A stretch of DNA of 64,000 nt. It comes from Amoebidium appalachense. Lineage: Eukaryota > Ichthyosporea. Positions 10,458 to 28,200 of this stretch are shown piece by piece. The translations under genes and the position numbers were made by a program. The stretch lies in NCBI GenBank assembly GCA_963693365.1, contig CAVNZM010000004.1, forward strand, positions 6,820,001 through 6,884,000, read 5' to 3'. The first letter of the stretch is position 1, and each line of letters opens with the position of its first letter. The notes under the pieces are model-generated. The model made no database searches and had not been told where the DNA came from. It worked only from the letters and a program-made list of their open reading frames with translations.

Positions 10458-11649
10458 ATGACTGGAGATAGCGAGCTGAGCTTTTCTTTCGCCGGTGCAG
10501 GGTGAGTAGCTGGTTGAGTTCGTGTGCTGGGGTTGTGTGTTTCCGTGAAAGTGTTTTAGCATCAGCCAGCTTTAGGTGCTCTTACAAGAACAGCTAAATG
10601 AAAGAAAGTATAGAAGAAACTATGTGTGCCTTTATGGTCGAAACGGGTGCGGAAATGTACCCACTCTCTTGGTTTGTGTGTGTGTTCTTGTGTTTGTTCT
10701 GTTTACATGCTTGCTCATTTTTGCCCTCCCTGATGTTGTGATGCTGGGGCAAAAGTGGTGGTGTTGCTCTGTGTGTTTGTGAGCATCGGAGACATCTTGT
10801 GGGGTTGTATTTGTGTTTTCTTGCTTGTTTGACACGATTGCTGACGTGCATTAGGTGCAAAAACATATGGGTGTGCCTTCCTTAGTGGGTTGTGTTGAGT
10901 TAGTGGAAAGCACTGGTGTTTACACTGTCAAACTACTTGTGTCAGGTGGTTCTTGCTTGGCGAGTGTAGTGCATATATGTGCCTGCGTGGATCCTTGCAC
11001 CTGATCTGTATGGAGCTGCCGTAAGTGTACACGCGGGTCTATGTCAGTGCCTGTGCAGGTAGCTTGTACGTATTTCATGTGCCTTGCAACCTCCCTTGTT
11101 GTCTCTCTGCTGTGAGCAAGTGCATGGCTCGTGAACATGCAGTGTGCAAGGTGCCGTAGTGACGGGTATCCATGTATTGCAGGTGGCTGAAGATGTACTA
11201 CTTTGGGGTGGCGCATGCCTTCCAACAGTATGGGGTGCACAAGCACGCCCGCTTTGCTGGGTCGTCGGCTGGGGCGCTGGTGTCGTGTGCCCTTGTGCTG
11301 GACTGCGACATGCTGGAAGTCAGGGTGCATAGCCACGGGGTTGTGTGTTTTTTGTGGTTCGGTGGGTGGATGGCCGGGTGGCAGAGTGCATGGTGGTTTT
11401 TTAAAGGCAAAAGAAGGGGCACGGTGAGAACGGAAACAGAGGAGGAGAAAGGTTCAGGGGTATGAAGGAAGCAGTGCCCGGGGGGGGGGGGGGGGGGGGG
11501 GGGTGTTTGCGATTGCAGCTTGTATGCTTTCCGAACCATGTTCATTGTTCAAAGATGTTTACATTTACCACTTGCTTTTTTGCGGGCAAGCACCGATATC
11601 ATTTTCAGCTCCATGCCAGCCTTTACGTAAACACCCATCCCCCCCCCCC

Positions 11650-11682
<33 letters not shown>

Positions 11683-11715
11683 GGACCCGTTCTAGACCTC
11701 CACCTCCCTCCTGAA

Positions 11716-11811
<96 letters not shown>

Positions 11812-12358
11812 ACCCCCAACGCCCACCCACGCACACACATGGACTGACACAACCCCACACAGGACATTGCGTTGGCGTGCCTCGAGGACTGCCACAAGTC
11901 ATACAGCAACGCATTCCGTCTGAAGAAGTACGTCACTGACGTTGTTGACAGCCAGTTGGGGGAGGAACGGTTTTTGAAGAGAAGGCAGGAGCTTGAGGAC
12001 AGGCTCGAGATTGCAGTCACTATTCTGCCTGGCTGCCACAGTGTTAGGTACAAGAAGTTTGGCGACTATGAGAACTTCAAGAACATGCTCATGGCATCGT
12101 GCTGCGCGACACCCATATGCGGGTTCCCGTTCAAGCTGGATGGGCAGTGGGTGTTTGATGGCGGCCTGGCTGACTTCCAGCCGCTGATTGATGAGAATAC
12201 AATCACTGTGTCTCCTTTCTACTTTCATAGGGCGGATATCAAGGTCGGTGGGTGGTTGTGTGTGTTTGTGTGTTTGTGTTTGTGTTTGTGTGTGTGTGTG
12301 GTGTGTGACACTGTGTGTTCCTTTTTCTTTGTTTCTTCTTTTTTTTTGTGTGTGTGCA

Positions 12359-12423
<65 letters not shown>

Positions 12424-12511
12424 CTGTGGTGGACGACGGGAGAAGGGGAGTCGCATTTCAAGGGGATATCCGGTACACGTACGAGGAGGTGTGCGTGTGT
12501 TGGGTGTGTGT

Positions 12512-12546
<35 letters not shown>

Positions 12547-12981
12547 ATTAGGGGCAATTTAGTTCATGTCTGAAGGCTGCATCTCCTTGCCCCACTACCT
12601 GCTTCCTATGCCGACAAAAGGGTGCTTTTTGTCCTGCCTATTCTCTAATTTGCTGTTCGTTTTAGCCTCACCTTTGCACACACACACCTCGCACCTGCAC
12701 ACACACACCCACACCTTCTCATACGTTCTCTCTCCCCATGCAGCCATCGCAGTACGTGCCTGCACAGTGGGCAGCCTATCCGGGGACCAGGGAGGAGTTT
12801 GAGCGCCTGTTCCAGCTGGGCTATGACGATGCTGAGGCATGGCTGGCTGCAAACGGGGTGATGGCCCCAGCATCATACCGCCCCCCTGCCTGGGCCACAC
12901 GTAGGAGGTCTCTGCCTATGCCTAGGCGCATGTCCATGGGCAGGTATGGGCCAAGCAACTGAACTATTATCTCCCCCACCC

Positions 12982-13012
<31 letters not shown>

Positions 13013-13188
13013 ACGTACACACACACCACCACCACCACCACCACTACCACCCCACCAATCAAAAGAAGGTTGGTTTTTTTCCCGGGGGGTGTGTTTGTGT
13101 GTGTGTGTGGGGGGGGGGGGGGGGGGGGGGGAGGGGAAGGGAGGGAGGGGGTTGGGGGAGAGAAAGAAAGAAATAGAGAAAAAGATGA

Positions 13189-13225
<37 letters not shown>

Positions 13226-13810
13226 CACCCACGTTGCCTTTGCAGGGAGGGCACACCGCTAGCCCACGGGCCCCACAACCACCACGGACACACGCACCAC
13301 GTGCACACGTCCAAGGGCACACACACCCTCTCTGAGGAGGAGGAACGCACGCTGAGCCGCGAGCTGCAATTGGGCGCCGACACCATCCACCACATGGCAT
13401 TGCACCACCACCGCTCACGTGACGACCCCCTCCCCAATGACGAGAGCACGTACTGGCAGGCTGGGCCCGGACACATACAGGAGAGGCGCACGTGGTTTTC
13501 TACGTGCGTGGAAATATGGTTCCTAATGTTTATGTTCTGTGTCGTCAAGCCCGCGTCCTACCTGTTGTTGTACACGGAGCTTTGGGTGATGACTGGGGTT
13601 GCGTTTTGGCGGGCGCTGTTGCACGACGTGCTGCCGACGTTCAGCAGACGGACGAGAAAGGGTGCGTGGATGCGGTTTGGTCACTATGTGAGGTCTCTGG
13701 TGAGCTTTCATTTGCTGGCTAGGGCGCTAGTGGGCCCGTCTGTAGAAATCAACAGGAAAAGGCTGTTTGAGCAGAGTCTGGTGTTTCGTGTGATGGTGTT
13801 TGTCATGTAG
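10458..13810 (+). CDS. Patatin-like phospholipase, 443 aa, five exons
   Basis: Acyl hydrolase of the patatin/PNPLA family, expected to cleave acyl chains from glycerolipids with a Ser-Asp dyad. Exons by GT-AG and phase: 10458-10501, 11183-11324, 11863-12243, 12744-12943, 13246-13810; they join into one frame. The oxyanion-loop region (SFAGAGWLKMYYFGVAHAF, residues 9-28) is followed by the nucleophile elbow GSSAG (41-45, Ser43). The second dyad residue lies in VFDGGLADF (DGG at 161-163). Exon 4 has the DIK-PSQYVPAQWAAYPG segment typical of this subfamily. The last exon adds a His-rich linker and two adjacent hydrophobic stretches (CVEIWFLMFMFCVV and ELWVMTGVAFWRALL), suggesting membrane anchoring. 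Exon 2 has an alternative donor at 11319 that keeps frame. Introns hold a 65-base G run (12359-12423) and a long (AC)n. Lipid substrate cannot be predicted. Confidence 0.88.
11641..11811 (+). repeat. Poly(C) tract and (AC)n microsatellite in lipase intron 2
   Basis: C runs occupy about 11641-11680 and an almost perfect (AC)n about 11719-11810, ending about 50 bases before the 3' splice site at 11862/11863. A second intron of the same gene carries an uninterrupted G run at 12359-12423 and another at about 12514-12544. Confidence 0.9.
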
Positions 13811-15160
13811 TGTCTTGGAACATCAGACATGCCATGCTGCCTGTTGCTAACGTAGAATAGTGTGAAGAAAAGATGAGGTAGGAATGGTTTAGCGTCTTGA
13901 AGTTGTGAAATGAAAATAGAGGCGTAAGGTGACTAATACTATTAGCCTAAAGTCTGAAAGACAAGTAGGTTTCTCTGGCACGCGCTTTGAGTCGAATGAC
14001 TATAGTTGTAGCTGTAGGGTTTCACACGGGAATATCACGGTGCCCCAAATCTTTTTACATTGATATTATATAGACGGCACGCTGAAGATTTTGTTGATTG
14101 TGTATATGTTTGACGCTAGAAATTACAGAGTGACAAAGAAAAGTTTAAGCTGTTACGTATACCCGACATCTATGAGATAGGTATTACTGGCTAGAACCCA
14201 TTATGGAAATAATTTTGTTGGTGTCTGAAACGTAGCTCGGGCTTCCTTTGCAACATATGCATGGATTGATACTACACTTTCCTTATTTAGGTAATCCGAT
14301 AGAACTGGTTTCGATAATAAATGTCCATTGCCAACGTATGTTTCTGAACACATGGAGGGGTTCCTTTCGCTGTGCACGTGATGTGACTCTGGTTAATGAT
14401 TACTAATATAACTCCCTTGCAATTTTGCTTTGCGCTTAAAGTTTGGCTCGTTCTCCACAATAATTAAAGGACCGTTATTGTGTGTTCAGGGCATAGTGAT
14501 GCTATGTGTATAAGATCATGTCCGGACGTAAGAACACATGCAACACAGGAGATAAGCACCCCTCTAACTTTTTGGCACATACCGGCTTCGGTATCTGCAT
14601 GACATGGGAAAATGAGCTTGCAACGTTTATAAAATTTGGTATTTTAATTTCATTCATGCTCTTCATCTTCTATCGACCGCAGTTTGCGGGTCAAACATTC
14701 GTTTGTCATCCCTTTACATATCAACAGGGGCCCTTTCGCAAATATATTCCCTAAATGAATTCCTTCAGCATACAGGTATTGTCGACATACATTGCCAACA
14801 TAGATCCAAATTAGATTTTGGGTCAGACGCAAAGTGTCGACACAATCCGTGGTTTCTTTCTTGAAGTTCTTGCATGCATAAGCAAATGTTGATATATTTA
14901 CAGCCACACTGTGGTAAACGTTGCAGACACAACTAATTAGGTGATTATTGTTAATGCACGTGTGCTCTCGCAAGGGAAAGGGGGGGAGGGGGGGGGGGGG
15001 GGGTTTGGGTGGGTGGGGGGGGGGGGGGGGGGGGGGGGGGATAGACACGCAGCATGCGGTTGGCATACATGCAAGATGTGTGTGGGTGTGCTCCTTTGTA
15101 AGAGTCATCTCTTTTCCCCTCTGTGAGTCCCCCCCAGTCACCTGCCCCCCTCCTCCCCTG
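13811..15160. other. Convergent intergenic region, lipase 3' side
   Basis: The first kilobase is AT-rich unique sequence with no plausible gene; the short frame at 14506-14754 has no recognisable domain. G-rich tracts occur at 14978-15040. Both flanking genes (lipase on plus, 211-aa gene on minus) end towards this stretch, so it should hold both 3' UTRs. Candidate AATAAA-like signals exist but none is decisive. Confidence 0.5.
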
Positions 15161-20361
<5,201 letters not shown>

Positions 20362-20569
20362 GGCGCGACTTGCGCGGAGAAATGATAAGGGGAGAAAAAA
20401 AAAATAGAAACAAATAAGAAAAGATAACCTGAGAGAAAAGAATAGATAAATAAAACCAAAGGGTGCGCCGCGGAGTCGACCACACAACAGCTCCATGCAA
20501 CCATTTAGTGCACAGAAATACAGAAACCTCGGGAGTTTTGTTCTCGTGCCAAATCTATTCGTGCAGGTG

Positions 20570-20613
20570 ATTGGTTCGATACGCACCACTAGATTTCAGC
20601 CGCATGCGATTGG
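20570..20613 (-). promoter_or_regulatory. CCAAT boxes upstream of the 211-aa gene
   Basis: Two copies of attgg on the plus strand (20570-20574 and 20609-20613) are CCAAT on the coding strand. They lie about 210 and 250 bases before the ATG at 20361. No clear TATA element was seen between them and the start codon. Confidence 0.4.
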
Positions 20614-20639
20614 TTGACGAGTTGGCAATTCACGCGGAT

Positions 20640-21786
20640 AGATCCGGATCATTCACCCGAACAACTTCAAGTGAGCTCTTCAAGTGCACATGCGTCACTG
20701 AAAACTGTTTGTGTCTGCCAAAGCGGTTGTTGCAACTAATGATGTTAGCACTACAGAACTGAGGAATTTGGTCAGAAAAGAAAAGAAAGTTAACTGGAAA
20801 TGGACGAGAAGGAAACATGTAACATCTATCTACATACATAAAAGTTTGGCAGCCTTCAAGGTTTCGATACACAAAACACATGACATTTTTTGGTAATATT
20901 AAAACATATGTACACACCCAAAATTGTTGTTGTGACGATATCGATTCAGCCTCTTGGGGCAGTGGCTCTTGGTGAGCCCACATATGCATCCACGGTGTTC
21001 TTTGTCGCGTCCAGATGACCACACTGATAACCTGGGGTGGTGCCATGCTTTCCAATGCTTCTGGATCTCCCAGGGTGCACTTTGAATTCAGACCAAATCA
21101 TTACAATAGTTCGTACAGGGCTAAAAACATAGGTCTCTCTTGCATCGCACCTATTGGGCACTAATAATAAATGTGCTTTCGTCTAATTACTTAGCCGAAG
21201 CTACAGGTTTTGTGGCACTCCGAACCGGCCTTGCATCATGTCGGTATAAAGGCTTGTCATTGAATCCGAAAAAGGCATCACTCAGAAACAGGGCCATATT
21301 CTGGCCGGCATCACTTATGCCAGCTCTGTTATGTTTTAGGTGCAGTAAGTTGTGCATATCAAACTTTACGCATACAAGTACATTCGCGCATAAGAGACTA
21401 GTACAACTTCATTAATTTCTATTGTATTTTGGGTGCCTGATACGAACAGGTGTGCACGATTTGAGTCACTATCTATGTCTATAGTTAATACAGCTAGCGT
21501 GGCATTGATGGGAGGAGTCTGCCAGTTAATTACTGTTCGCACAATTAGTTTCCAAACGTCCACTTCTCGCGGCAATTGCAAGCCTTCGGAACCCACTCTA
21601 GAACTGCCTTGTTTCTTAACCTGTTGCATGTGTTAAACAGGTAGAGGAACCAAGTGGGTAATTGTGTTTCAACATTCGAATAGCACGACCACAATCTATC
21701 ATCCCTCAAAAACAATTCCAACAACTTGTGACCAGCAGCCGAGCACCCATATTGTCACACAATTGCAAGGCCTCAGGCCTTGCCAA
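20640..21786. other. Intergenic region between divergent genes
   Basis: Unique, moderately AT-rich DNA. A 141-residue minus-strand frame (21055-20630) has no recognisable domain and no convincing composition, so it is not called. The region should hold the promoter of the receptor gene to the right and the distal promoter of the minus-strand gene to the left. Confidence 0.4.
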
Positions 21787-21800
21787 CCTATATAGGCACG

Positions 21801-23541
21801 ATGGCAGCGCACATTGCTGCCACGGCCACAGCCACTGCACTGCTTGCACTCGCCTGCACAGATTTGGTGGTGGCCAGCCAGGCAACCTTCGCTAGTGCGG
21901 ACCAGGGCATAGCCATCACCGTGCCCAACGCAACAGATGTACATGGGCTGCAGCTGCGGGATGTGGTGTACGGCACATGGGACCAGCACATAGACACACT
22001 GTGCACTGGTCCTCCAGGGGCAACCCTCAATTGCTGTGGTGAACATGCACCCGCTGCCTACAGCTACGACAGCACGCAGCGTGCATGGGTCAAGGTTTCA
22101 AACCCTACCCACGCTGGCTGGTACGGAATCGTGGACGCAACGGCGGAAGCGAGCAGAGTGCTGACGGGGATGCGGGGTTTGAAAAGTTGACCATGTGGAG
22201 CCCAATGGATGAGACTAGGGACCAGAGAATAGTACGCACAATGGTTAAGGTACATATCAACCACCAACAACTGCCCCCCCCCCCCCCCCCCCCCCCCCCT
22301 CCTCCCCCCTCCTCCCCCTCCTCCTTGGCCCCCTTCTCCCTCGGGGCCTTTTTTTACTACTACCTCCAACAACAACAACACCAAAAACCCACTTTAGCTA
22401 CTCACTCCCTAAAGAGAACACACACAAAACTGTTACACCCCCCCCCCTTTCCGTCCCCCCTCTCCTCCTCCTCCTCCCCCCCCCCCCCCCCTCTTCACAA
22501 ACACACTAACATCCCCTCCCCCTCCTTCCTCCTCTCTCCTTCCCGCCCCCCCTTCCTCCCCCCCCCCCCCCCAGGCCATGATCGAGGCAGCCTGCCTACG
22601 CACCCACCAGGTGCTGGGCACGCAGCAGCAGCTGCTGGCCCTGGACCTGCGGCTTGTTGATTGGAAGAATATCACGTCACTTACCCGCAGCATGGACAAC
22701 ATCCCACCCAGCGACGTGCCGCACATCCTCATGCTCAAGACAACATACACGGGGGCACTGCAGCGCAGCGGGGTGGTTGTTGGGTTAAATGATTTACTGG
22801 CTCAGGCCGTGGTAGAGGAGGGCAGGAGCCCCATCTTTGACATACTCAATGTGTATAATTGGGAGTACCAGATCAACAATCAGTGGATGGCCGTGCCCCT
22901 GACAGCAGATGCAAGGTACTGTGCGTATGTGGTGAGGGTTGAGATGTTTGACCGTGTAGGTACCGTGCGCATGTGATTATAGAATGTTGAGGTTCTGTGT
23001 TCATTACTTAGGTACCGTGTGCATGAGCATATAGAATGCAAGGTACTTTGTGCATTGGTTGGGTGCCCCGTGCAAGTGCGCATGCTGATAGAATGCTAGA
23101 GGCTGTGTGAAGTTCGTTAGGTACCGTGTGCACAGGCATATCGAATGCAAGGTACTGTGTGCATTCGTTAGGTACCGTGTGTATGTGTGCTTGCTTAATA
23201 ATAGCATGTAAGGTACTGTGTGCATTCGTTGGGTACTACCTGTGTGCATGTGCGCATGCTCATAGAATGGAAGGTACTGTGTGCATTCGTTAGGTAATGT
23301 ATGGATGTGTGTGCTTATAGACTCTGCAGCCTCTGCGTGCATTCGTGTAGAATGCAAGGTACTGTGTGCATTCGTTGGATACTGCGTGCATGAGCATGAT
23401 TATAGACTCTAGGGTACTGTGTGCATTCGCGTAAACTTCGATGTACTGTGTGCATGTGTTGATGCAAAGTACTGTGTGCATGCCTGAAGCAAGGGCCGTT
23501 GAGGTATTCACATCCGTTCCACTTCACATACCCACACTGCC

Positions 23542-23582
<41 letters not shown>

Positions 23583-23602
23583 TGGCACACATGCACGCAC
23601 AC

Positions 23603-23653
<51 letters not shown>

Positions 23654-25216
23654 AACAGGGTGCTTCTGTACAACAGCACCAACTACGACCAGCTGCTAAA
23701 AAGAGGCACAGTCAGAAGGTTGCCTCCCCCCTACGACCCCAACTGGTAGATGCCTTTTTCCAAGTCGTGGAACTAGAACTTGGTGATCCGCATAGCAAAG
23801 GCAATGACCGTGGTCAATATGGGCGCCGGAGAGAACAGATACGGGTGAGTGCCTCCTTTGTGTGTCCATTGTTTGTACAGTATGCCTGAAAGGGTGGGCG
23901 GGTGCATAGAAACGGGGAGAGGGGGCAGGCCCGGGAGGGAGGTTAGGGGGAGGGAAAGGGAAAGGAAAGAAGAAAGAGAGAGAGGGGGGGGGGGGGGGGG
24001 GGGGGAGCGGCGAGAGTAGAAAAGAAGGACAACGGCTGTGGAGAAAGAGAAAAGGCACCAGGTTGATGTCTGTGCAAGTCTGCACGTGGGAGAGTTAGCA
24101 GAGCGGCAGACGTGCTGCACTGCCCCCACCAAGAGTCTTTTTGGACAATTATGAGTGTACTATTGCCCCGTGACTAAAGGCTTGATATCACACCTCATCC
24201 CGCCCCATATCCTACCCCCCCCCCCCCCCCCCCCCCCCGCCTGCCCGCCTGGGCACATCCCGTCCCTATGTGCCTTCACAGAGCCATCCACATGCCCCAT
24301 TGCCGCATCCAATTGTGACCAACGCTCACATCTCGCTTTTACCTTCCATTATTCCTTCATGTCCGATCCTCCCTCCCCCCCCCTCCCCCCCCCCCTTCCC
24401 CCCCCCCCCCCCCCCCTCCCCCACCACCACCACCACCACCTCCTCCTCCTTCAAATACGTACCCCCTCCCCCCTCACACACACACACACACATGCAGGTT
24501 CACGCTTGATGTGGGCAGTGAGGAGGAACTCAAAGTCCTTACTATGATGGCTCGGTCTGCGGGAGGAACCAGGCTGCAGCAGGATGGGCCCAACCAGACC
24601 TACACCTGCAGGGTCAACAGCCCAAATTTCAGGCGGGGGCTCAACACGACCATAGGTAAACTGATAACCGACGGGTCCATGGACCCCCACATCTGGCCCG
24701 AGGATGACCCGGACTTTCAGAAGTGGCTGGCCAACTGGCCCAACATGGACAGGTGCGTGAAACTTGATATCATATGACGAAGGCAGATGTATCCGACGAA
24801 ATCCACATAACCCCCCCTCTCGATGTCCCCCCCCTCCCCCCCCTCCCCCCTCCCCACCGTTCCCCTCACCTCCTTCTTCTCCCACCCATCCCCCCTGCCC
24901 CCCCAACTCCTTCCCGCAGGCACACACGCACACAAACCCCAGCCCAACCAAATCAACCGAGCCCCCCTTCCCCCTTCCCCTCCCCCCCCCCTCCCCCCTC
25001 CACAACCACCACCCACTCACCCCCTCCCGCAACCCCATTCCACCCCCATCCCACCCCCATCCCACGCCTTCCTCCTTAATCCTCCTCCCCCCTCCTCCCC
25101 CCGCCCCCCCTGCCCCCCTCCCGTCTCCCATATGTGAGCAATAGTGCCTTGCGGAATATGTATGTCCCTTTCTGCCCCCCCCCCCCCCCCCCCCCCCCCC
25201 ACTTTCTCTCTCTCTC

Positions 25217-25263
<47 letters not shown>

Positions 25264-28200
25264 AAGAACCAATTCGTCTTTCGGCACCCCCCCCTTTCCC
25301 CCCCTAAACCACCAACCACGTCCTCCTGCCCCTGCCCCCTTCCCTCCCATCACCCCCCAAGACACACACACACCTCCACCCTTTGGCCCACTTCAACTCC
25401 ATTCTCATCCCTGTTGTTTTCATAAACTGCCCCCCTCCCCCCCTTCCCGCGTACCCGCCCACCAACACATTCTCACCAAACACACCTTTCCCCCTCTCCC
25501 TCCCCCTTCCCTCCCCACCTCCAACCCCTCTCCCCCCCTCCAACCCACGTCCTCAGGACCAAGCCAGCCTTCGACTACAACTACAGCGCGCCGGCTGACA
25601 AGCCCCTCCTCGGCATGCCAGTGACGATAGGCAGCATCAACCACAAGTACCGCATGCACAGCGAGATCAAGCCTGCCCTCATGCCCCACGGCTCAACTTA
25701 CAGCGGCGGCACCGCCCTGGCCCTTACCTCAAACGTACCCATAGGAACGCCTCTCAGGCAGACGGCGTGGCACCTTATTCGGCTCATGACGGACAGCACC
25801 CGTGTGTACCTGCATGCAATCAACGTGGTCAGCAACCGCATTCCTCCATACCAGCGCGCGCTCCCTCTGGTACCGTGGGACAGCCCAGAGCTAGAGGTGT
25901 ACAAACTACAGCTGTTCACCACGGCCCCTCCTTACTTCCCACTTTCGGCGCCGCCCCAGATGCCCGAAGTGTATGATGTTAACCCATTCCGCCACCTACT
26001 GATGGAGATGATGCTCAAGAATGTGTCCGTGGAACAGGGTACAGACGACGTGTGCCGCGTGATTGAGGAACTTTTCAAGCCCGCGTGCACCAACGAACAC
26101 ATGGTCCCCGTCGTGGACAACCAATGTGACGATACGTCCGGAACAAAACTCGTCGAGTTGAGATGGCGAACACCGGGGGAGTGCAAGGGGGGTGTAAGTC
26201 TGCCCGAACCCATTCAGGTCGACTGCCAGTTTGTGCCGCGGATGAGTGCGGCGGGGATAGCAATGCAGGTCATTTCAGTCATTGCCTTGGCTTACGTTTT
26301 GGCGCTTGGTGGCTTTTTGGTGTATGCTCGTCACAGCAAGGTGGTGCGTGCCTCAAGCTGGGTATTCGGCACTATTCTATGTTTTGGCGCCGCCCTAGCG
26401 GTGCACTGCTTCTCGACCGGCCCAACGCCATGAAGTTACTTTTGAGCGTGTGGCTCTTTAATTTAATTGCCATGGGGAGTTTGATAGTCAAGGCTGGCGC
26501 ATCAGCCGTATCTTCCTGTCCATCAAGAACATAGCAACCAGGGCCAACCTGAGGAATTCATACCTGCTGCTGCCCTTTGCTGCAATCGTCAGTGCACAGG
26601 TATGGATACTTACCCTCCATCCAGCCTCCCCCTCTCTCCCCCCCCTCCCCCCCCCTCCCCCCTTCCCCCCCTGCCCCCCCCCCCCCCTCACCCCCCCTTT
26701 ACCACCACCCTCTACTCCACGAATACACACACACATCTCTTCCTTTCTTTCTTTCTCTCTTGCTTGAGCCAACCCACGGCCCTCTGAACACATGTGTTCA
26801 GAGGGCCGTGGCCAACCCCCCTTCTCCCCCCCTCCCCCCTCCATCCCAACCCCCCCCTCCCCCCACCCACCCGGAGGCTGCCTCTCCCGGTGATTTTTTC
26901 TTGTTGACCTCTCTGTCGTTTTTTTTTGGGGGGGGGGGGGGTTGTGTATGTGTGCGTTGAGGGGAAGGGGGAAGGGGCAGGGGGGGGGGAGGGGAGGGAG
27001 GGGGGGAGAGGGGGGGGGGGGGGGGGGGGGGAAGGGACGGTGGGGGGAGGAGGGAAGGAGTCTGTGGTACCAATATTTAATGCTCTGGCTATTTGGCGGG
27101 TGACTGTATAGTGGTGGGAGTGATAACTCGGTAGTGGTGATGGAGAGGGAGGGTGTGTGTATGTGTGTGTAAGGGGCGGGGAGGGGCGGGGGGGGGGGGG
27201 GGGGGGGGGGAGGGAGGGGGGGGGGGGAGGGGGGGGGGATGGTGACTATGCTTGTATGTAAGTGTGAGACCGGGAGAAGGGGGAGGGAGGGGGGGGAGGG
27301 GGGGGTGGAAGGCAAAAAATCAAGCTGGAAATCGTTTAAACCTGTGCATATCGGCACTGATCATTTTTACACTAGTTACCCATTTGACGCGGTCCACTAT
27401 TACTCACACCCAGCCAACCCCCCACAGGTTGTGCTCCTGATCATCTACACGGCTGCAGGCGACTACAGGCCCCGTGTGGAGCATGTGGGCCAGTGGGTGG
27501 GCAACTACTACGTGCAGGACATCCCCCTGGAGACAACAGACATGAAGAACAGCCCCATCCTAGGCGTTGTGTTTGCATATGTCGCCGCTCTGACCCTTGT
27601 TGCGTGTGTTTTCATGGCGGGTGAGAAGCATCCCAGCGCAGTTCAAAGACACCAAGATCATGATGGCCATCACCTATCAGGCTGCTGTGGCCGCGGTTGT
27701 GGCCGGGCCCGTTGCGGCCACCGGAGCTTCCCCAGTCACCAAATCCGTCGTTCTGTTTGCGACAAACCTCATGACTGTGATATTCATTGTAAGCGTCTAC
27801 GTCATACCCAAGTTCCTGGCCGCTACAAACCTACTCAACCTCTCTACCTCGCGCCAAGCGGGGAACAGCAGCGCGGCAAACAACAACAACAACAACAACA
27901 ACAACAAGAGGGGGGATAGTAGGAACGGGGGCACGCGCAGCTATCGGTTCAACAGCAGTACATCGGACAAAAAGGCGTCTGATCTGGGGCAGGAGGGACA
28001 GGGTGCTTTAGATGAACAGGATGATGTAATGGGGGAGACAAGGAGAGAGCGCCTACTGAGAGAGGAACTAGAGGGGGCGATGCTTAAAATTGCACGGGTG
28101 GAGGAAAAGCTCATGCGATTGGCCAACGGTCACGTGATGCAGGGTGCCGGGTCAGGCGTTGCACGGCGCAGCTATTGGCTGAACTCAGAGAGAGACCTAC

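Noticed and set aside
12424-12500. Extra lipase exon between the two G tracts (reads AVVDDGRRGVAFQGDIRYTY)
   Set aside because: Skipping it joins ADIK to PSQYVPAQWAAYPG in phase, which is the expected family sequence; including it would insert unrelated residues and needs an acceptor at the end of poly(G).
20630-21055. 141-aa frame on the minus strand
   Set aside because: No recognisable domain, composition not protein-like, and it would overlap the promoter region of the minus-strand 211-aa gene.
21787-21795. TATA box (ctatatagg) for the receptor gene
   Set aside because: It lies only about ten bases before the ATG, so transcription would start inside the coding sequence.
23746-23776. Alternative genetic code with TAG as sense
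   Set aside because: Two in-frame TAGs occur only near receptor exon 4. TAG ends the 211-aa gene, the DUF4804-like gene and the receptor itself, so a local error or mis-spliced join is more likely.
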